From Nocardia shimofusensis NBRC 100134 (lineage in GTDB: Bacteria > Actinomycetota > Actinomycetes > Mycobacteriales > Mycobacteriaceae), in the NCBI RefSeq assembly GCF_001613125.1, contig NZ_BDBT01000011.1:62001-126000 (forward strand): 64,000 nt of DNA. The letters run 5' to 3'. Positions 27,409-37,446 of the stretch are shown here, in pieces (position 1 is the first letter of the stretch; every line of letters starts with the position of its first letter). Made by a program: the position numbers and the translations under genes. Under the pieces are notes generated by a model. The model worked only from the letters and a program-made list of their open reading frames with translations, was not told where the DNA came from and did not search any database.

Positions 27409-29652
27409 TCACACCAGTTCCGGCAGGCCCGTGCCCACCTCGCGCTCGCCGATCGCGGCGATGCCCTCGGCCGTCACTTCGATGACCCGGGCGGTGGCGA
27501 TGTCGAAGAACAGTCCCGACACCGTGACGCCGCGCTCGGCGACCGCTCGGCGGACCGCGGGATGGCGGTGCAACGTCGCCAGCTGAACCGCCACGTTCAC
27601 CATGCTCAGCTGGTCGATCTCGCCGTATCCGGCGGCGCGGGCGGCCTCTGCGACGGGGTGCCCGGCCAGGAATCGCTCCAGGCTCGGCTGCGCGTGCACC
27701 AGCCAGGGCGCGATTCCCGGCCCGGTGTCGCCGCCGGAGTGCAGCGCCGTCATCGCCCCGCAGCCGGAGTGCCCGCACACCACCACGCAACGCACGTTCA
27801 ATTCCTCGAGGGCGAAGACCAATGCCGCGTCCACCGACGCGTCCCCGCACGCGGGCACCAAATTGCCGACGTTGCGCACGGTGAACAGGTCACCCGGTCC
27901 GCTGTTGGTGATCACGTTCGGCACGATCCGGGAGTCCGAGCAGGTGAGAAAGAACGAATCCGGGTCCTGCCGGTGCACGAGATCGTCCAGGTGCGGGCGG
28001 ACCACATGGGCGTGACTGCGGTGGTAGGCCGCCACCCCGGCGGTCACCGGATCGCGGTGCGGGATCTGCGCGGGCCGCCACGGCCCGAGCACCTCGTCCC
28101 AGATGGACCGGCTGAGGCCGCGCGCGGGCGGACCGGTGAGGGCGTCGGCCATCCGCACACTGCCGATCTCCACGAATTCCACACTCCCGCCGCTGCTCTC
28201 CTGCCTGCGCACCCAGTCCTGCAGCGCCTCGAAGGCGGCATGGTCGAGGAAGTCCACCGTCAGCTCGACGGTCACGTCGGCGTCCGCGGGCACCTTCGCC
28301 AGTTCACCGAACAGCCGGGGCAGCGCCAGGAACGTGCACGAGCCGTCCACCCGAACCAGCCAGCGCTGTGACTGCGGGATGGGCTCGGCGACGATGGCGA
28401 CGCGCACCACCCGCCACAGCAGCAGCGCGAAGGCGAGCAGCAATCCCAGGATCACGCCCGCGAGCAGATTCAGCAGCACCACGCCGCCGATGGTCACCAG
28501 GTAGACCAGCAGATCGCCGGTGCGGCGGGCGAGCTTGATGTGGGCGATCTTCACCAGCTGGACACCGATGACGATGAGCAGTCCGGCCAGCGCCGCGGTC
28601 GGGATCTGCTCGACCACCGAGGCCAGGGCCACCGAGAACACCAGCAGCCACACCCCGTGCAGCACGGCGGACGCGCGGGTGCGCGCACCGGCCTGCACGT
28701 TGGTCGCGCTGCGCACGATCACCCCGGTCACCGGCAAGCCGCCCAGCAGTCCGGAGAGCACATTCGCCGAGCCCTGCCCGATCAGCTCGCGGTCGAAGTC
28801 GGTGCGCGGCCCGCTGTGCATCCGGTCCACCGCGACCGCCGAGAGCAGGCTCTCCACACTGGCGATCAACGCGATCGTCAGGACCATCAGCGCCACCGCA
28901 CCCCAGCCGCCGGAGGGGATGCCGGGCAGCGCGATCGCGTCGAACAGCGAGCCGCTCAACACGATTCGCTCCACCTGCACCGGCGCGAGCAGGGAGAGCA
29001 CGGTCGCCACGACGACCGCCACCAACGGCCCGGGCACCACCCGCACACGGGCGGGCAGGTACCGCCAACCCAGCATCAGCGCGACGACCACGCCACCCAC
29101 CAGCGTCGCGCCGATGTTCATCGAGAGCAGCTGTTCCGGCAGCGCGGTCAGGTTGGCCCACGCGGAACTGCGCGAGTCGCCGCCCAGCAGCACATGCGCC
29201 TGCTGCAGCGCGATCGTCACGCCGATGCCCGCCAGCATCGCGTGGACCACCACCGGCGCGACCGCCAACGCGGCACGCGCGACGCGGCTCAGCCCGAACA
29301 GGATCTGCAACACTCCCGCCGCGACGACGATGAAACACGTCACCCGCCAACCGAATTGCGCGATCGACTCGGCGACCACGACGGTCAGGCCCGCGGCGGG
29401 TCCGCTGACCTGCAGCACCGAGCCGCCGAGGCAGCCGACCACGATGCCGCCCACTACCGCCGCGATGAGCCCCGCGGCGACCGGCGCCCCCGAGGCCAGA
29501 GCGATGCCCAGCGACAACGGCAGCGCGACCAAGAAGACCACGATCGAGGCCGGAACATCGTGGCGGGCAACAGATTTCCAGTAGAGGGCGCGCGCGTTCG
29601 AGCCGGTTTCCCGGCCGGGCGACGGTGGGGAGTGTTCACTCGCAATAGACAT
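27409..29652 (-). CDS. SulP-family anion transporter fused to beta-carbonic anhydrase
   Basis: The 747-residue protein joins a SulP transporter to a carbonic anhydrase. About 10-12 helices occupy residues 35-420, with LPLSLGIALASGAPVAAGL and GLLGGLPVTGVIVRSATNV. A STAS-like cytoplasmic domain (VTVELTVDFLDHAAFEALQDW) follows. From about residue 545 comes a beta-carbonic anhydrase with FFLTCSDSRIVPN (CxDxR) and CVVVCGHSGCGAM (HxxC), the zinc ligands. Such fusions couple bicarbonate transport to CO2 hydration. The ATG at 29652 is preceded by AAGGGAG at seven bases. An exact CRP-type palindrome lies 470 bp upstream. Confidence 0.93.
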   Translation of the reverse strand: MSIASEHSPPSPGRETGSNARALYWKSVARHDVPASIVVFLVALPLSLGIALASGAPVAAGLIAAVVGGIVVGCLGGSVLQVSGPAAGLTVVVAESIAQFGWRVTCFIVVAAGVLQILFGLSRVARAALAVAPVVVHAMLAGIGVTIALQQAHVLLGGDSRSSAWANLTALPEQLLSMNIGATLVGGVVVALMLGWRYLPARVRVVPGPLVAVVVATVLSLLAPVQVERIVLSGSLFDAIALPGIPSGGWGAVALMVLTIALIASVESLLSAVAVDRMHSGPRTDFDRELIGQGSANVLSGLLGGLPVTGVIVRSATNVQAGARTRASAVLHGVWLLVFSVALASVVEQIPTAALAGLLIVIGVQLVKIAHIKLARRTGDLLVYLVTIGGVVLLNLLAGVILGLLLAFALLLWRVVRVAIVAEPIPQSQRWLVRVDGSCTFLALPRLFGELAKVPADADVTVELTVDFLDHAAFEALQDWVRRQESSGGSVEFVEIGSVRMADALTGPPARGLSRSIWDEVLGPWRPAQIPHRDPVTAGVAAYHRSHAHVVRPHLDDLVHRQDPDSFFLTCSDSRIVPNVITNSGPGDLFTVRNVGNLVPACGDASVDAALVFALEELNVRCVVVCGHSGCGAMTALHSGGDTGPGIAPWLVHAQPSLERFLAGHPVAEAARAAGYGEIDQLSMVNVAVQLATLHRHPAVRRAVAERGVTVSGLFFDIATARVIEVTAEGIAAIGEREVGTGLPELV

Positions 29653-30121
29653 GGCTGTCTCCCTTCGCGACCCGCCCCGGATCGACACGAGGGCGCGGTC
29701 GGCTGACGAATCGACTTGTGCTGCGGAAGAATTGATCGCGAAGCCAGGAGCCTCGCGGCAAGGGCTCACGCGGGGCGGACTCGCGCTAGGGCAGAGCCTC
29801 GGGGCACCCCGGGTGCACCTCGTACATCCGACCCGAGATCGGTGACCCGGCAACGGAATCCGCGACATCGGGTGACACTGACGTCTCGTGGGGCTCGGGG
29901 AACATATTTCTCCTTCGCCATCGGCGGACCTCGCGGGCCGGATGGTTCATCGGTGGAACATGTGCGGGCGGGACGATCGGTGGCAGACGAGGCACAGCGC
30001 CCCGACGCGGGGCACTCGAGCCTTGCGCGACCCGAAGCGATCGGGCCGAGATCAATAGTAAAGACTGACCAAAGACTTCGAAAAGCCCGTAATGATCATG
30101 ATCACCAAATCGCTACGAGAA

Positions 30122-30137
30122 TGTGATCGGCATCACA
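30122..30137. promoter_or_regulatory. CRP-family operator TGTGA-N6-TCACA
   Basis: TGTGATCGGCATCACA matches the CRP/Cmr (Rv3676-type) consensus TGTGA-n6-TCACA at all ten fixed positions. It lies in the gap 29653-30409, which contains no gene I can support. The only gene reading away from the gap is the transporter-carbonic anhydrase gene on the minus strand. The site is about 470 bp from its start codon, so a long leader would be needed. Confidence 0.55.
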
Positions 30138-30254
30138 GCGATCGGCCTCGGAGGCTTCACCGAGGCGAGGCTGGAGAAGGTGCCCGTCGGCTGCGCCGCG
30201 AATGTGCGGCAGGCAGCCTCGTCCCCTATCGGATCGCGCCTATCGGATCGGGCG

Positions 30255-30312
30255 CGACAGCCCCGGCGAGCGGATTCTCTCCGGATCGGAGTCGTGGTCG
30301 CCGGGGCTGTCG
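30255..30312 (-). terminator. Hairpin downstream of the GerW-like gene
   Basis: A perfect 15-bp inverted repeat (30255-30269 with 30298-30312, arm CGACAGCCCCGGCGA) encloses a 28-base loop that itself contains CTCCG/CGGAG. It is about 100 bp after the stop of the GerW-like gene on the minus strand and most likely terminates it. No T-run follows. Confidence 0.6.
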
Positions 30313-30409
30313 TGGCGGTGTCATTCGATTGTCGTCTCGGGCAGCGTGCTGCTCCGGCTGGGACTCGGGGCGTCGACCTACCCGGTCCGTCCCGCTTCGG
30401 GCGCCGGGA

Positions 30410-30748
30410 TCAGCGCGCGCGGGCCGATGCGATTCGCCCGGCCACGATCACCGCGGCCAGCGCGACCACTCCGGCCACAGTTGCCAGCCGGTTGACGTCG
30501 ACCGCGGGCTGCCAACGCACCTGACCGTCGCGAATCACGTAGGCCCCCACCGGTTTCGCGCCCATACCGAAACCGGCTCCGGAGCCTTCCTGTCCCTCCT
30601 CATCGATGCCGCTGCCGCCGCCTCCGCCGCCGCTGACCGAGGCGACACCGATGATCGTGGTGCCGTCCCGTTCGATCGGCTCGGCGTACACCCGCTTCAC
30701 CGTCATGGCGTCACGGGCCGCGGTGAGTATCTCGTCGACCTTCATCAT
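30410..30748 (-). CDS. GerW (YtfJ)-family protein
   Basis: The 112-residue protein matches the GerW family. It has VKRVYAEPIERDGTTIIGVASVSGG at residues 17-41, then a Gly-rich stretch, then PVGAYVIRDGQVRWQPAVDVN. A C-terminal hydrophobic segment (LATVAGVVALAAVIVAG) may anchor it in the membrane. GerW is named from Bacillus spore germination, but actinobacteria that do not form endospores carry it too; its role there is unknown. Two adjacent ATGs (30748 and 30745) are possible starts. Confidence 0.82.
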   Translation of the reverse strand: MMKVDEILTAARDAMTVKRVYAEPIERDGTTIIGVASVSGGGGGGSGIDEEGQEGSGAGFGMGAKPVGAYVIRDGQVRWQPAVDVNRLATVAGVVALAAVIVAGRIASARAR

Positions 30749-31052
30749 GCCTCCCTGGCACTGCTGTTACTCGATCGCTGTCGTCCGGATCATCGGGTCC
30801 GGAGGTCCGCACAGGTTCCACCACGGATGGTCGTAACGTTGTCGTCGGCAACGTCGTCGTCGGCAGCAGATCACGGCCCTCTCGCCGTCGCCCCGCCGCC
30901 TCGCGGGAATTCCCCCAAGGGTAGGCGCTGTCGTGCCGCATCGCGACAGGCAACGCCTCGCGGCGGCCACCGTCGACTCGGTCGCCGCCGACTGCCGTCG
31001 GCCATCGGCACCCCGGTCGGCCGGCCGGGCCTCGATCACCGTCCGGCGGACC

Positions 31053-31080
31053 GCGGCACCCGGCCGCGCCCGGGTGCCGC
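31053..31080. promoter_or_regulatory. Perfect inverted repeat upstream of adhE
   Basis: GCGGCACCCGG at 31053-31063 and its exact complement at 31070-31080 enclose six bases, about 125-150 bp upstream of the adhE start. No coding gene is supported in 30749-31204. It could be an operator or part of a leader; nothing identifies the protein that would bind it. Confidence 0.4.
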
Positions 31081-31102
31081 AGAAAATCCGCCGAAGTGCA
31101 CA

Positions 31103-31116
31103 GAGACCACAGTCCG
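31103..31116. promoter_or_regulatory. DosR-like box upstream of adhE
   Basis: GAGAC-CACA-GTCCG keeps the GAC-n4-GTC core of the mycobacterial dormancy box (GGGAC-n4-GTCCC) with one mismatch in each half. It is about 90-100 bp upstream of the adhE start. Assignment rests on the match and on neighbouring genes whose homologues are in the DosR regulon. Confidence 0.3.
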
Positions 31117-31204
31117 CGGCCGGAACCCGGCGTAATGTCGCGAAGAGACCCTCGACGCGGGTCCGCGAGGGCGACACCGGCATCTCCAATCCGAGGAGAT
31201 CTCC

Positions 31205-33874
31205 ATGACCGACACTCGAATCGGCACCGAAGCCCAGGCCGTCGACCGCACCGGAGACGGCGCGACAAGCGGCGCCGTGCAATCGGCCGAGCCGCCGGTG
31301 GTGCGGCACGACGAGATCGACGCGGTGGTCGACGCCGCGAGCGACGCGTCGGCAGCCTTCCGCCGTCTCGATCAGAAACAAGTCGACGCGATCGTCAAGG
31401 CGATGGTCCGGGTCGGCATCCGGGCGGCGGCCGAGCTGGCGATGGTGGCCGTCGAGGAGACCGGCTTCGGCGTCTTCGAGGACAAAGTGGTCAAGAACTA
31501 CGTCGCCACCGAATTCCTCTACGACTACCTCCGGGACAAGAAGTCCGTGGGGGTGATCGACGAGGATGTCGAGCGCAGCATCGTGCGCGTCGCCGAGCCG
31601 ATCGGCGTGGTGCTGGCCATCACCCCGGTGACCAATCCGACCTCGACGGTCCTGTACAAGGCCATCGTCGCGGCGAAGACGCGCAACGCGATCGTGTTCC
31701 GGCCCTCGCCGTTCGCCGTGCGGTCCTGCGCGCGCACGGTGGAGATCCTGCGCGAAGCGGCCGAGGCGGCAGGCATGCCACCCGGCGCGCTGCAGGTCAT
31801 CCCCGACGCGGCGCACGAGGTCACCCACTACCTGTTCAAGCATCCACGCGTCGACTTCATCTGGGTGACCGGCGGCCAGAAGATCGTCGCCTTGGCCAAT
31901 GCGGCGGGCAAACCCGCGCTCGGCGTCGGGCCCGGGAACGCGCCCATCTACCTGCACCGCACCGCCGACATCCGCGGCGCTGTGGTCGACATCCTGATCT
32001 CGAAGACCTTCGATGCCTCGGTGATCTGTCCGGCCGAGCAGACCTGCATCATCGACGACGTCATCTACGAGGAGGCGGTCGCCGAGTTCGAGCGGATGGG
32101 CGCGCATGTGCTGACCGACGAACAGTCCGCCGCGATCGCGGAGTTCGCCTTCGGCTGCGGCGACAAGGTGAATCTCGAGGCCCTCGGCAGACAGGCGCCC
32201 GACCTGGCCGCCCGCGCCGGGTTCACCGTGGACCCGGCGGTGAAGGTCCTCCTCGCGCCGCTGCCCGCCGATCTCGACCAGCTCGCCGCGCATCCGCTGG
32301 TACAGGAGAAACTGATGCCCGTCCTGGGGCTCGTGCGGGCCCGCGACGTCCAGCACGCCGTGGACGCGGCCGTGCTCGTCACCGAACACGGCGGCCTCGG
32401 GCACACCTCCGCCATCTACGCCGACGATCCCGCCGCGGTCGAGGCGTTCAGCCTGGCCGTGCGCACCGGACGCATCCTGGTCAACGCACCGACTGCGGTC
32501 GGAGCGCTCGGCGGAATCTACAACAAGCTCACCCCCACCTTCTCCCTGGGCTGCGGCACCTGGGGCGGCTCGAGCACCACGGAGAACGTCAACTACGAGC
32601 AGTTGCTCAACATCAAGACGGTGTCGTACCGGCGAACGCCCCCACAGTGGTTCCGGGTGCCGTCGAACACGTTCTTCAACGCGGGCGCCCTCGAGAATCT
32701 CCGGGACGTCGAGTGTCGCAGCGTCGTGGTGGTCACCGACGCGCTGACCGAACAGCGGGGCGTGGTCGACGAACTGCGCGGCTCCGTCCGCGCCCAGCAC
32801 TTCAAGGTGTTCAGCGATGTCGAGCCGGAACCCGACGAGGCCACGATCCGGCGGGGTGTCGCGCTGCTCGAGGCGTCGCCGCCGGACCTGCTCATCGCGA
32901 TCGGCGGCGGATCGGTGATCGACGCGGCGAAGGCGATCCGGCTGTTCTACGAGCACCCGGAGAAGGACGTCGCCGAACTCACGCTGCCCTTCCTCGACCC
33001 GCGCAAGCGGATGGCCGAGTACCCGCAGGACCCGCACAAGATCCGGCTGGTGGCCGTGCCGACCACCTCCGGCACCGGTTCGGAGGTGTCACCCGCGGCG
33101 GTCCTGACCGTCGCGGGCCGCAAGGAGACCCTGGTCGACTATTCCCTCGTGCCCGACATCGCCATCGTGGACCCGCTGCTGGCGGTGTCCATGCCGCGCA
33201 CGTTGACCGTCGACACCGGAGTGGACGCGCTGACGCACGCCCTCGAGGCCGCCGCCTCGATCTTCGCCTCGCCCTACACCGACGCCTTCTGCGTCCAGGC
33301 CGCTCGACTGATCTTCGAGGCACTGCCCCGGGCATACGATCACCCCGACGATCTGTCCGCCCGCACCGACATGGCCAACGCGGCGACACTGGCCGGTCTG
33401 GCTTTCTCGAACGCCTTCGTCGGCACGAATCACGCTCTCGCCCATGCCGTCGGCGCGCGGTTCGGCATCGCCCACGGCCGGGTGAACGGCGTGTTCCTTC
33501 CGCACACCCTGCGCTACAACGCCTCCCTGCCGACGAAATTCATGCCCGCGCCCGGCTATTCGGCCTACGTCGCGCCGGAGAAATACGCCCAACTCGGACG
33601 AGTTGTCTTCGGCGGGCACGAACCCGACGAGAGCCGTCGTCGCCTCTTCCAGGGCGTGGACGACCTGCTCCGGTGCCTCGGCGTGCCACGCACCCTCGCC
33701 GAGATCGGCATCCCCGAGGACGAATTCCTCTCCGCGCTGCCGGAATTGGCGATGACAGCCTTCCAGGATCTGAGCAATCGCACGAATCCGCGCATGCCAC
33801 TGATCAGCGAAATCACCAGCTTGCTGCGGCTCGGCTACTACGGTGCCGAGGAGATCACATCCGAAGACGCGTGA
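31205..33874 (+). CDS. adhE: Bifunctional acetaldehyde-CoA/alcohol dehydrogenase AdhE
   Basis: AdhE interconverts acetyl-CoA, acetaldehyde and ethanol and usually supports fermentative redox balance. The 889-residue protein has an N-terminal aldehyde dehydrogenase half, with the nucleophile in FDASVICPAEQTCI near residue 275 and GVGPGNAPIYL. A linker and an iron-type alcohol dehydrogenase half follow, from about 460, with LIAIGGGSVIDAAKAI, TVDTGVDALTHALEAAAS and GTNHALAHAVGARFGIAHG carrying the metal ligands. Its length is normal. A good Shine-Dalgarno (GGAGATCTCC) precedes the ATG. It is convergent with, and overlaps by 20 bp, the acyl carrier protein gene. Confidence 0.94.
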   Translation: MTDTRIGTEAQAVDRTGDGATSGAVQSAEPPVVRHDEIDAVVDAASDASAAFRRLDQKQVDAIVKAMVRVGIRAAAELAMVAVEETGFGVFEDKVVKNYVATEFLYDYLRDKKSVGVIDEDVERSIVRVAEPIGVVLAITPVTNPTSTVLYKAIVAAKTRNAIVFRPSPFAVRSCARTVEILREAAEAAGMPPGALQVIPDAAHEVTHYLFKHPRVDFIWVTGGQKIVALANAAGKPALGVGPGNAPIYLHRTADIRGAVVDILISKTFDASVICPAEQTCIIDDVIYEEAVAEFERMGAHVLTDEQSAAIAEFAFGCGDKVNLEALGRQAPDLAARAGFTVDPAVKVLLAPLPADLDQLAAHPLVQEKLMPVLGLVRARDVQHAVDAAVLVTEHGGLGHTSAIYADDPAAVEAFSLAVRTGRILVNAPTAVGALGGIYNKLTPTFSLGCGTWGGSSTTENVNYEQLLNIKTVSYRRTPPQWFRVPSNTFFNAGALENLRDVECRSVVVVTDALTEQRGVVDELRGSVRAQHFKVFSDVEPEPDEATIRRGVALLEASPPDLLIAIGGGSVIDAAKAIRLFYEHPEKDVAELTLPFLDPRKRMAEYPQDPHKIRLVAVPTTSGTGSEVSPAAVLTVAGRKETLVDYSLVPDIAIVDPLLAVSMPRTLTVDTGVDALTHALEAAASIFASPYTDAFCVQAARLIFEALPRAYDHPDDLSARTDMANAATLAGLAFSNAFVGTNHALAHAVGARFGIAHGRVNGVFLPHTLRYNASLPTKFMPAPGYSAYVAPEKYAQLGRVVFGGHEPDESRRRLFQGVDDLLRCLGVPRTLAEIGIPEDEFLSALPELAMTAFQDLSNRTNPRMPLISEITSLLRLGYYGAEEITSEDA

Positions 33875-34115
33875 CCAGATCCGACCAGGACCGGATCGTC
33901 GCGACGGCCGGGTAGTCGTCCTCGTCGATCCGCGCGCCGACGGCGGCGCTGATCCGTTCGACGAAGGTCAGGTAGTCGATCGAGTCCAACTCCAGGACGT
34001 CGCGCAGCGCATCGTCCGGGCCGAGCTCGCGAAGGCGCGGCTCGTCGGCGAATCCGCGCAGCGCGGCGCGGACGATCTCCTCCGCCTGCGGTCCGGACAC
34101 GGCGGGTCGGTTCAT
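33855..34115 (-). CDS. Acyl carrier protein
   Basis: The 86-residue protein has the phosphopantetheine attachment motif in ELDSIDYLTFVERI (Ser at about residue 45) and the four-helix ACP layout. It is the last gene of the minus-strand operon with the 2-oxoacid dehydrogenase subunits, six bases after the E2 stop. This is an unusual partner for such a complex and suggests that acyl groups made by E2 could be passed to ACP. It is not the FAS or mycolate AcpM by context. Confidence 0.85.
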   Translation of the reverse strand: MNRPAVSGPQAEEIVRAALRGFADEPRLRELGPDDALRDVLELDSIDYLTFVERISAAVGARIDEDDYPAVATIRSWSDLVTRLRM

Positions 34116-34121
34116 GGTTCG

Positions 34122-35492
34122 TCACTCCTCGAGATGCCGCGGGATCTCACCGGCCAGGATCTCGCCCATCCGGTTCAGATAGCGGGCGCCGATCGCGCCG
34201 TCGGTGGCGCGGTGATCGGCGGCCAGTGTGGCGGTGACCTGTGTACGCGCCGTCACCACCGTGTCCACCACACAGGGGCGCTCGCTCACCGCGCCGAATC
34301 CGACGATCGCGACCTGCGGCACGGGAATCACCCCGAACACCGAATCCACGCCCAGATCACCGAGATTGGTGACCGTCAGGGTGGCGGGCACGGTGTCGCG
34401 CGACCGCAGTCGTTGCGTGCGGGTTCGAGCGACCAGCTCACGCAGCGCCCCCATCATGGCCCGGACGGTGAGCGTGTCGGCGTCGGGCAAAGTGGGCACC
34501 ATGATGCCGCCGCCGCGCAGGGACACGACAATGCCGAGATGAACGGCGGCGGCAGGCCGAAAGGCGTCGTCGATCCAGTGCCCGTTGAGCGCGGGTACCG
34601 ACCGGGCCGCGCGCGCCGCGGCGCACAGCAACAGCGCCGAGGCCACGATCCGCTCCGTGACCGGAAGGGCGCGGTTGTACTCCCGCATCCGGGCGGCCGC
34701 GGCGTCCATGTCGATGGTGCTGGACAGGTAATAGTGCGGGATCGTCCGCTTGGAGCGGGTCATCGCGGTGGCGATGACCCGGCGGGCCGCGTCTCGGTCC
34801 CGGGCCGGAGCGACTCGTTCGCCGGCGCCGGCCAGACCTTCCTGGGGCACCGGCGCCGGTGCCGGCCGCACGACCTCCGCCGGGCGGACGTCGACCACGT
34901 CGCGCGCACGGATCGCCCCGTTGTGGCCACTGCCGCGAATCCGGCCCAGATCGAGGCCGGTCTCGGCCGCCAGACGGCGCGCGTACCCGGAGGCTCGGAT
35001 CGTCTCGCCGCGTGCCGAAGCATCCGGGGGTCGCGTCGTGGTCGGCGCGGCGATATCGGCGCGGACGATTCGTCCCGCCGGTCCGGAGCCGTGCACCGCC
35101 GCCAGGTCCACGCCGGCTTCCTCGGCCAACCGCCGGACCAATGGGGTGGCGCGCATCGGGGTCTCACCGGACGGCCGGTCCTGCGCGCCGGTGCCGATCG
35201 GGGCTGCCGTCGGCTCCTGCGCCGCGACTGTCGCCGTGCCCGCGGGCGCCGCGACGCCGGAGTCGATCGTGGCCAGCGGGGTGCCCACCGCGACCGTGGC
35301 GCCCTCGGGCACGAGCAGTTCGCCGATGGTGCCCTCGTCGAAGCACTCGACGTCGATGGCCGCCTTCGTGGTGTCCACCTCGGCGACGATGTCGCCGGGC
35401 CGCACCTGATCACCCGGCCGCACCAGCCACCGCAACAGGGTGCCCTCGGTCATGTCCGCGCCCAGGGAGGGCATGCGGAACTGCGCACTCAC
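34122..35492 (-). CDS. 2-oxoacid dehydrogenase E2 (dihydrolipoyl acyltransferase)
   Basis: The 456-residue E2 has one lipoyl domain (lipoyl Lys in [12 protein letters not shown] at residue 43) and two consecutive peripheral-subunit binding domains: [20 protein letters not shown] near 113 and [19 protein letters not shown] near 165. The catalytic acyltransferase domain ends in [19 protein letters not shown] with the DHRxxDG-type active site. Two PSBDs are uncommon. The GTG start at 35492 overlaps the E1beta stop (GTGA). The substrate (pyruvate, acetoin or branched 2-oxoacid) cannot be read with certainty. No E3 gene is present here. Confidence 0.9.
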   Translation of the reverse strand: MSAQFRMPSLGADMTEGTLLRWLVRPGDQVRPGDIVAEVDTTKAAIDVECFDEGTIGELLVPEGATVAVGTPLATIDSGVAAPAGTATVAAQEPTAAPIGTGAQDRPSGETPMRATPLVRRLAEEAGVDLAAVHGSGPAGRIVRADIAAPTTTRPPDASARGETIRASGYARRLAAETGLDLGRIRGSGHNGAIRARDVVDVRPAEVVRPAPAPVPQEGLAGAGERVAPARDRDAARRVIATAMTRSKRTIPHYYLSSTIDMDAAAARMREYNRALPVTERIVASALLLCAAARAARSVPALNGHWIDDAFRPAAAVHLGIVVSLRGGGIMVPTLPDADTLTVRAMMGALRELVARTRTQRLRSRDTVPATLTVTNLGDLGVDSVFGVIPVPQVAIVGFGAVSERPCVVDTVVTARTQVTATLAADHRATDGAIGARYLNRMGEILAGEIPRHLEE

Positions 35493-36457
35493 GCCACCAC
35501 CTCCTCGACGGCGGCCACGACGGCGGGCACCGAGGGCAATGCCGCCTCCTCCAGTTGCCTGGCATAGGGAATCGGCACGTCGGCGGTGCACACCCGGCGC
35601 ACCGGCGCGTCCAGATCGAAGTAGGCGTGTTCGGCCACACACGCCGCCACCTCGGCCGCGATGCCCACTCGCGGCCAGCCCTCGTCGACCACCACCAGAC
35701 GATGGGTGCGCGCCACCGAATCGAGAACAGCCGCGGTATCCAGTGGGCGCAGCGTCCGCAGATCCAGCACCTCGGCGTCGATGTGCGCGTCGGCAAGCCG
35801 CTCGGCGGCCGCGAGCGCGGTCGGCACGGTGCCGCCGTAGGCCACGATCGTGACATCGACGCCGGGCTTGCGGACGGCCGCGGCATCGATGCCGGGTACG
35901 GCGGAAGGCTCGGCTGCGTCGGATTCGCTGTTGTAGAGCGCGATCGGTTCGAAGATGATCACCGGGTCCGGATCCTGCAGCGCGGGCCACAGCATCGTGC
36001 GAGCGTCCTCGACCGTCGCCGCCGAGAGCACCCGCAGTCCCGGGATGTGGGCGTAGAAGGCTTCCAGGCTGTGCGAATGCTGCGCGGCGAGTTGACGCCC
36101 CGCACCGGTCGCCATCCGGATCACCAGCGGCACACCGAGTTGCCCGCCCGACATGTGCCGCAAGGTGGCGGCGTTGTTCAGAATCTGGTCGAGGGCGAGC
36201 AGACTGAAATTGGCCGTCATCACCTCTACGATGGGGCGCATGCCGCCCAACGCGGCGCCGATGCCCGCGCCGACGAAGCCGGCCTCGCTCAGCGGTGTGT
36301 CACGGATGCGCTCCGGGCCGAACTCCTCGAGCAACCCGCGGCTCACGCCGAAACAGCCACCGTAGGCGCCCACGTCCTCGCCCATGAGGAACACCCGGTC
36401 GTCACGGATCAACGCCTCGCGCAGCGCTTCTCGTACCGCCTCCCGATAGGTCGTCAC
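35489..36457 (-). CDS. 2-oxoacid dehydrogenase E1 beta subunit
   Basis: The 322-residue transketolase-like subunit pairs with E1alpha in thiamine-diphosphate-dependent decarboxylation. It shows [20 protein letters not shown] at residues 23-42, [20 protein letters not shown] and [20 protein letters not shown], all typical of PdhB/AcoB. The GTG at 36457 overlaps the E1alpha stop and has GGAGG at four to five bases. Its end overlaps the E2 start. Residue patterns fit the acetoin/pyruvate group better than branched-chain enzymes, but this is a judgement. Confidence 0.9.
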   Translation of the reverse strand: MTTYREAVREALREALIRDDRVFLMGEDVGAYGGCFGVSRGLLEEFGPERIRDTPLSEAGFVGAGIGAALGGMRPIVEVMTANFSLLALDQILNNAATLRHMSGGQLGVPLVIRMATGAGRQLAAQHSHSLEAFYAHIPGLRVLSAATVEDARTMLWPALQDPDPVIIFEPIALYNSESDAAEPSAVPGIDAAAVRKPGVDVTIVAYGGTVPTALAAAERLADAHIDAEVLDLRTLRPLDTAAVLDSVARTHRLVVVDEGWPRVGIAAEVAACVAEHAYFDLDAPVRRVCTADVPIPYARQLEEAALPSVPAVVAAVEEVVA

Positions 36458-37446
36458 GATTCCTCCGCGTACACGTGCCGGGTGAGGTCGGCGATCGGCT
36501 CGGCCGGTGCCTCCAGCGCGGCGGTGATCGCCGCCTCGATCTCGTTGTGCGCGGCCTGCTCGATGTTCTCGGCGTCGGCCTCGGTGAGCGCGCCCGCGGC
36601 GCGCAATTCGTCGGTCAGACGCGGGATCGGGTCGCGCGCCTTCCACTGCGCGATCTCGGCCGGGTCGCGGTAGCGGTCGGCGTCGTAGAGGGAATGCGCG
36701 CGGAATCGATAGGTGCGCAATTCCAGGAAACAGGGCCCACCGCCCGCGCGGATCGAGGTCACCGCCCGCCTGCCCGCCAGGGCGACGGCCTCGGCGTCCA
36801 TCCCGTCGACCGGCCATGCCGCCATGCCGTATCCGGCGGCGCGCAGAGCCAGATCGGTCACGGCGTGCTCGCGCCGCAACGCGGTGCCCATCGCGTACTG
36901 GTTGTTCTCGCAGGCGAAGAGCACCGGTAGATGCCACAGGGCGGCCAGATTGGCACATTCGTGGAAGATGCCCTCGGCCAGCGCTCCGTCGCCGAACAGA
37001 CACACTGTGACCCGCTGCCGGGCGCTGAGCACGTCGGCGAGCGCGAGCCCGACCGCCAGCGGCAGCCCACCACCCACGATGGCATTGCCGCCGTAGAACC
37101 TGCGCGAGCTGTCGAACAGGTGCATCGATCCGCCCCGGCCGTGACTGCATCCCGCACTGCGCCCGAACATCTCGGCCATCAGCGCGGTCATCGGGATGCC
37201 CCTGGCCAGCGCATGACCATGCTCGCGATAGGTGGAGACCACCGCGTCCTCACTCCCGAGCGCGCCGAGCAAACCGGCCGCCACGGCCTCTTCGCCGATG
37301 TAGAGGTGCAGGAAGCCGCGGATCTTCTCCTCGCTGTAGAGCCGGACGCATCGTTGTTCGAAACGGCGGATGCGCACCATCTGACGCAACAGGTCCAGCC
37401 GCTCGGCGGTGTCGAGCGGCGCGGGACCGGTGGCCTCGGCGCTCAT
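36454..37446 (-). CDS. 2-oxoacid dehydrogenase E1 alpha subunit
   Basis: The 330-residue E1alpha binds thiamine diphosphate. The motif runs from [20 protein letters not shown] to [10 protein letters not shown] at about residues 148-185, and [20 protein letters not shown] precedes it. [17 protein letters not shown] near 245 contains the serines regulated in eukaryotic enzymes. The ATG at 37446 overlaps the stop of the acyl-CoA synthetase gene as ATGA. The E1alpha, E1beta, E2, ACP order forms one tightly coupled operon. Confidence 0.9.
   Translation of the reverse strand: MSAEATGPAPLDTAERLDLLRQMVRIRRFEQRCVRLYSEEKIRGFLHLYIGEEAVAAGLLGALGSEDAVVSTYREHGHALARGIPMTALMAEMFGRSAGCSHGRGGSMHLFDSSRRFYGGNAIVGGGLPLAVGLALADVLSARQRVTVCLFGDGALAEGIFHECANLAALWHLPVLFACENNQYAMGTALRREHAVTDLALRAAGYGMAAWPVDGMDAEAVALAGRRAVTSIRAGGGPCFLELRTYRFRAHSLYDADRYRDPAEIAQWKARDPIPRLTDELRAAGALTEADAENIEQAAHNEIEAAITAALEAPAEPIADLTRHVYAEES

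Noticed and set aside
31096..33915. A second plus-strand frame of about 939 codons over adhE
   Set aside because: AdhE aldehyde and alcohol dehydrogenase motifs are all in the frame 31205-33874; this one is composition-driven.
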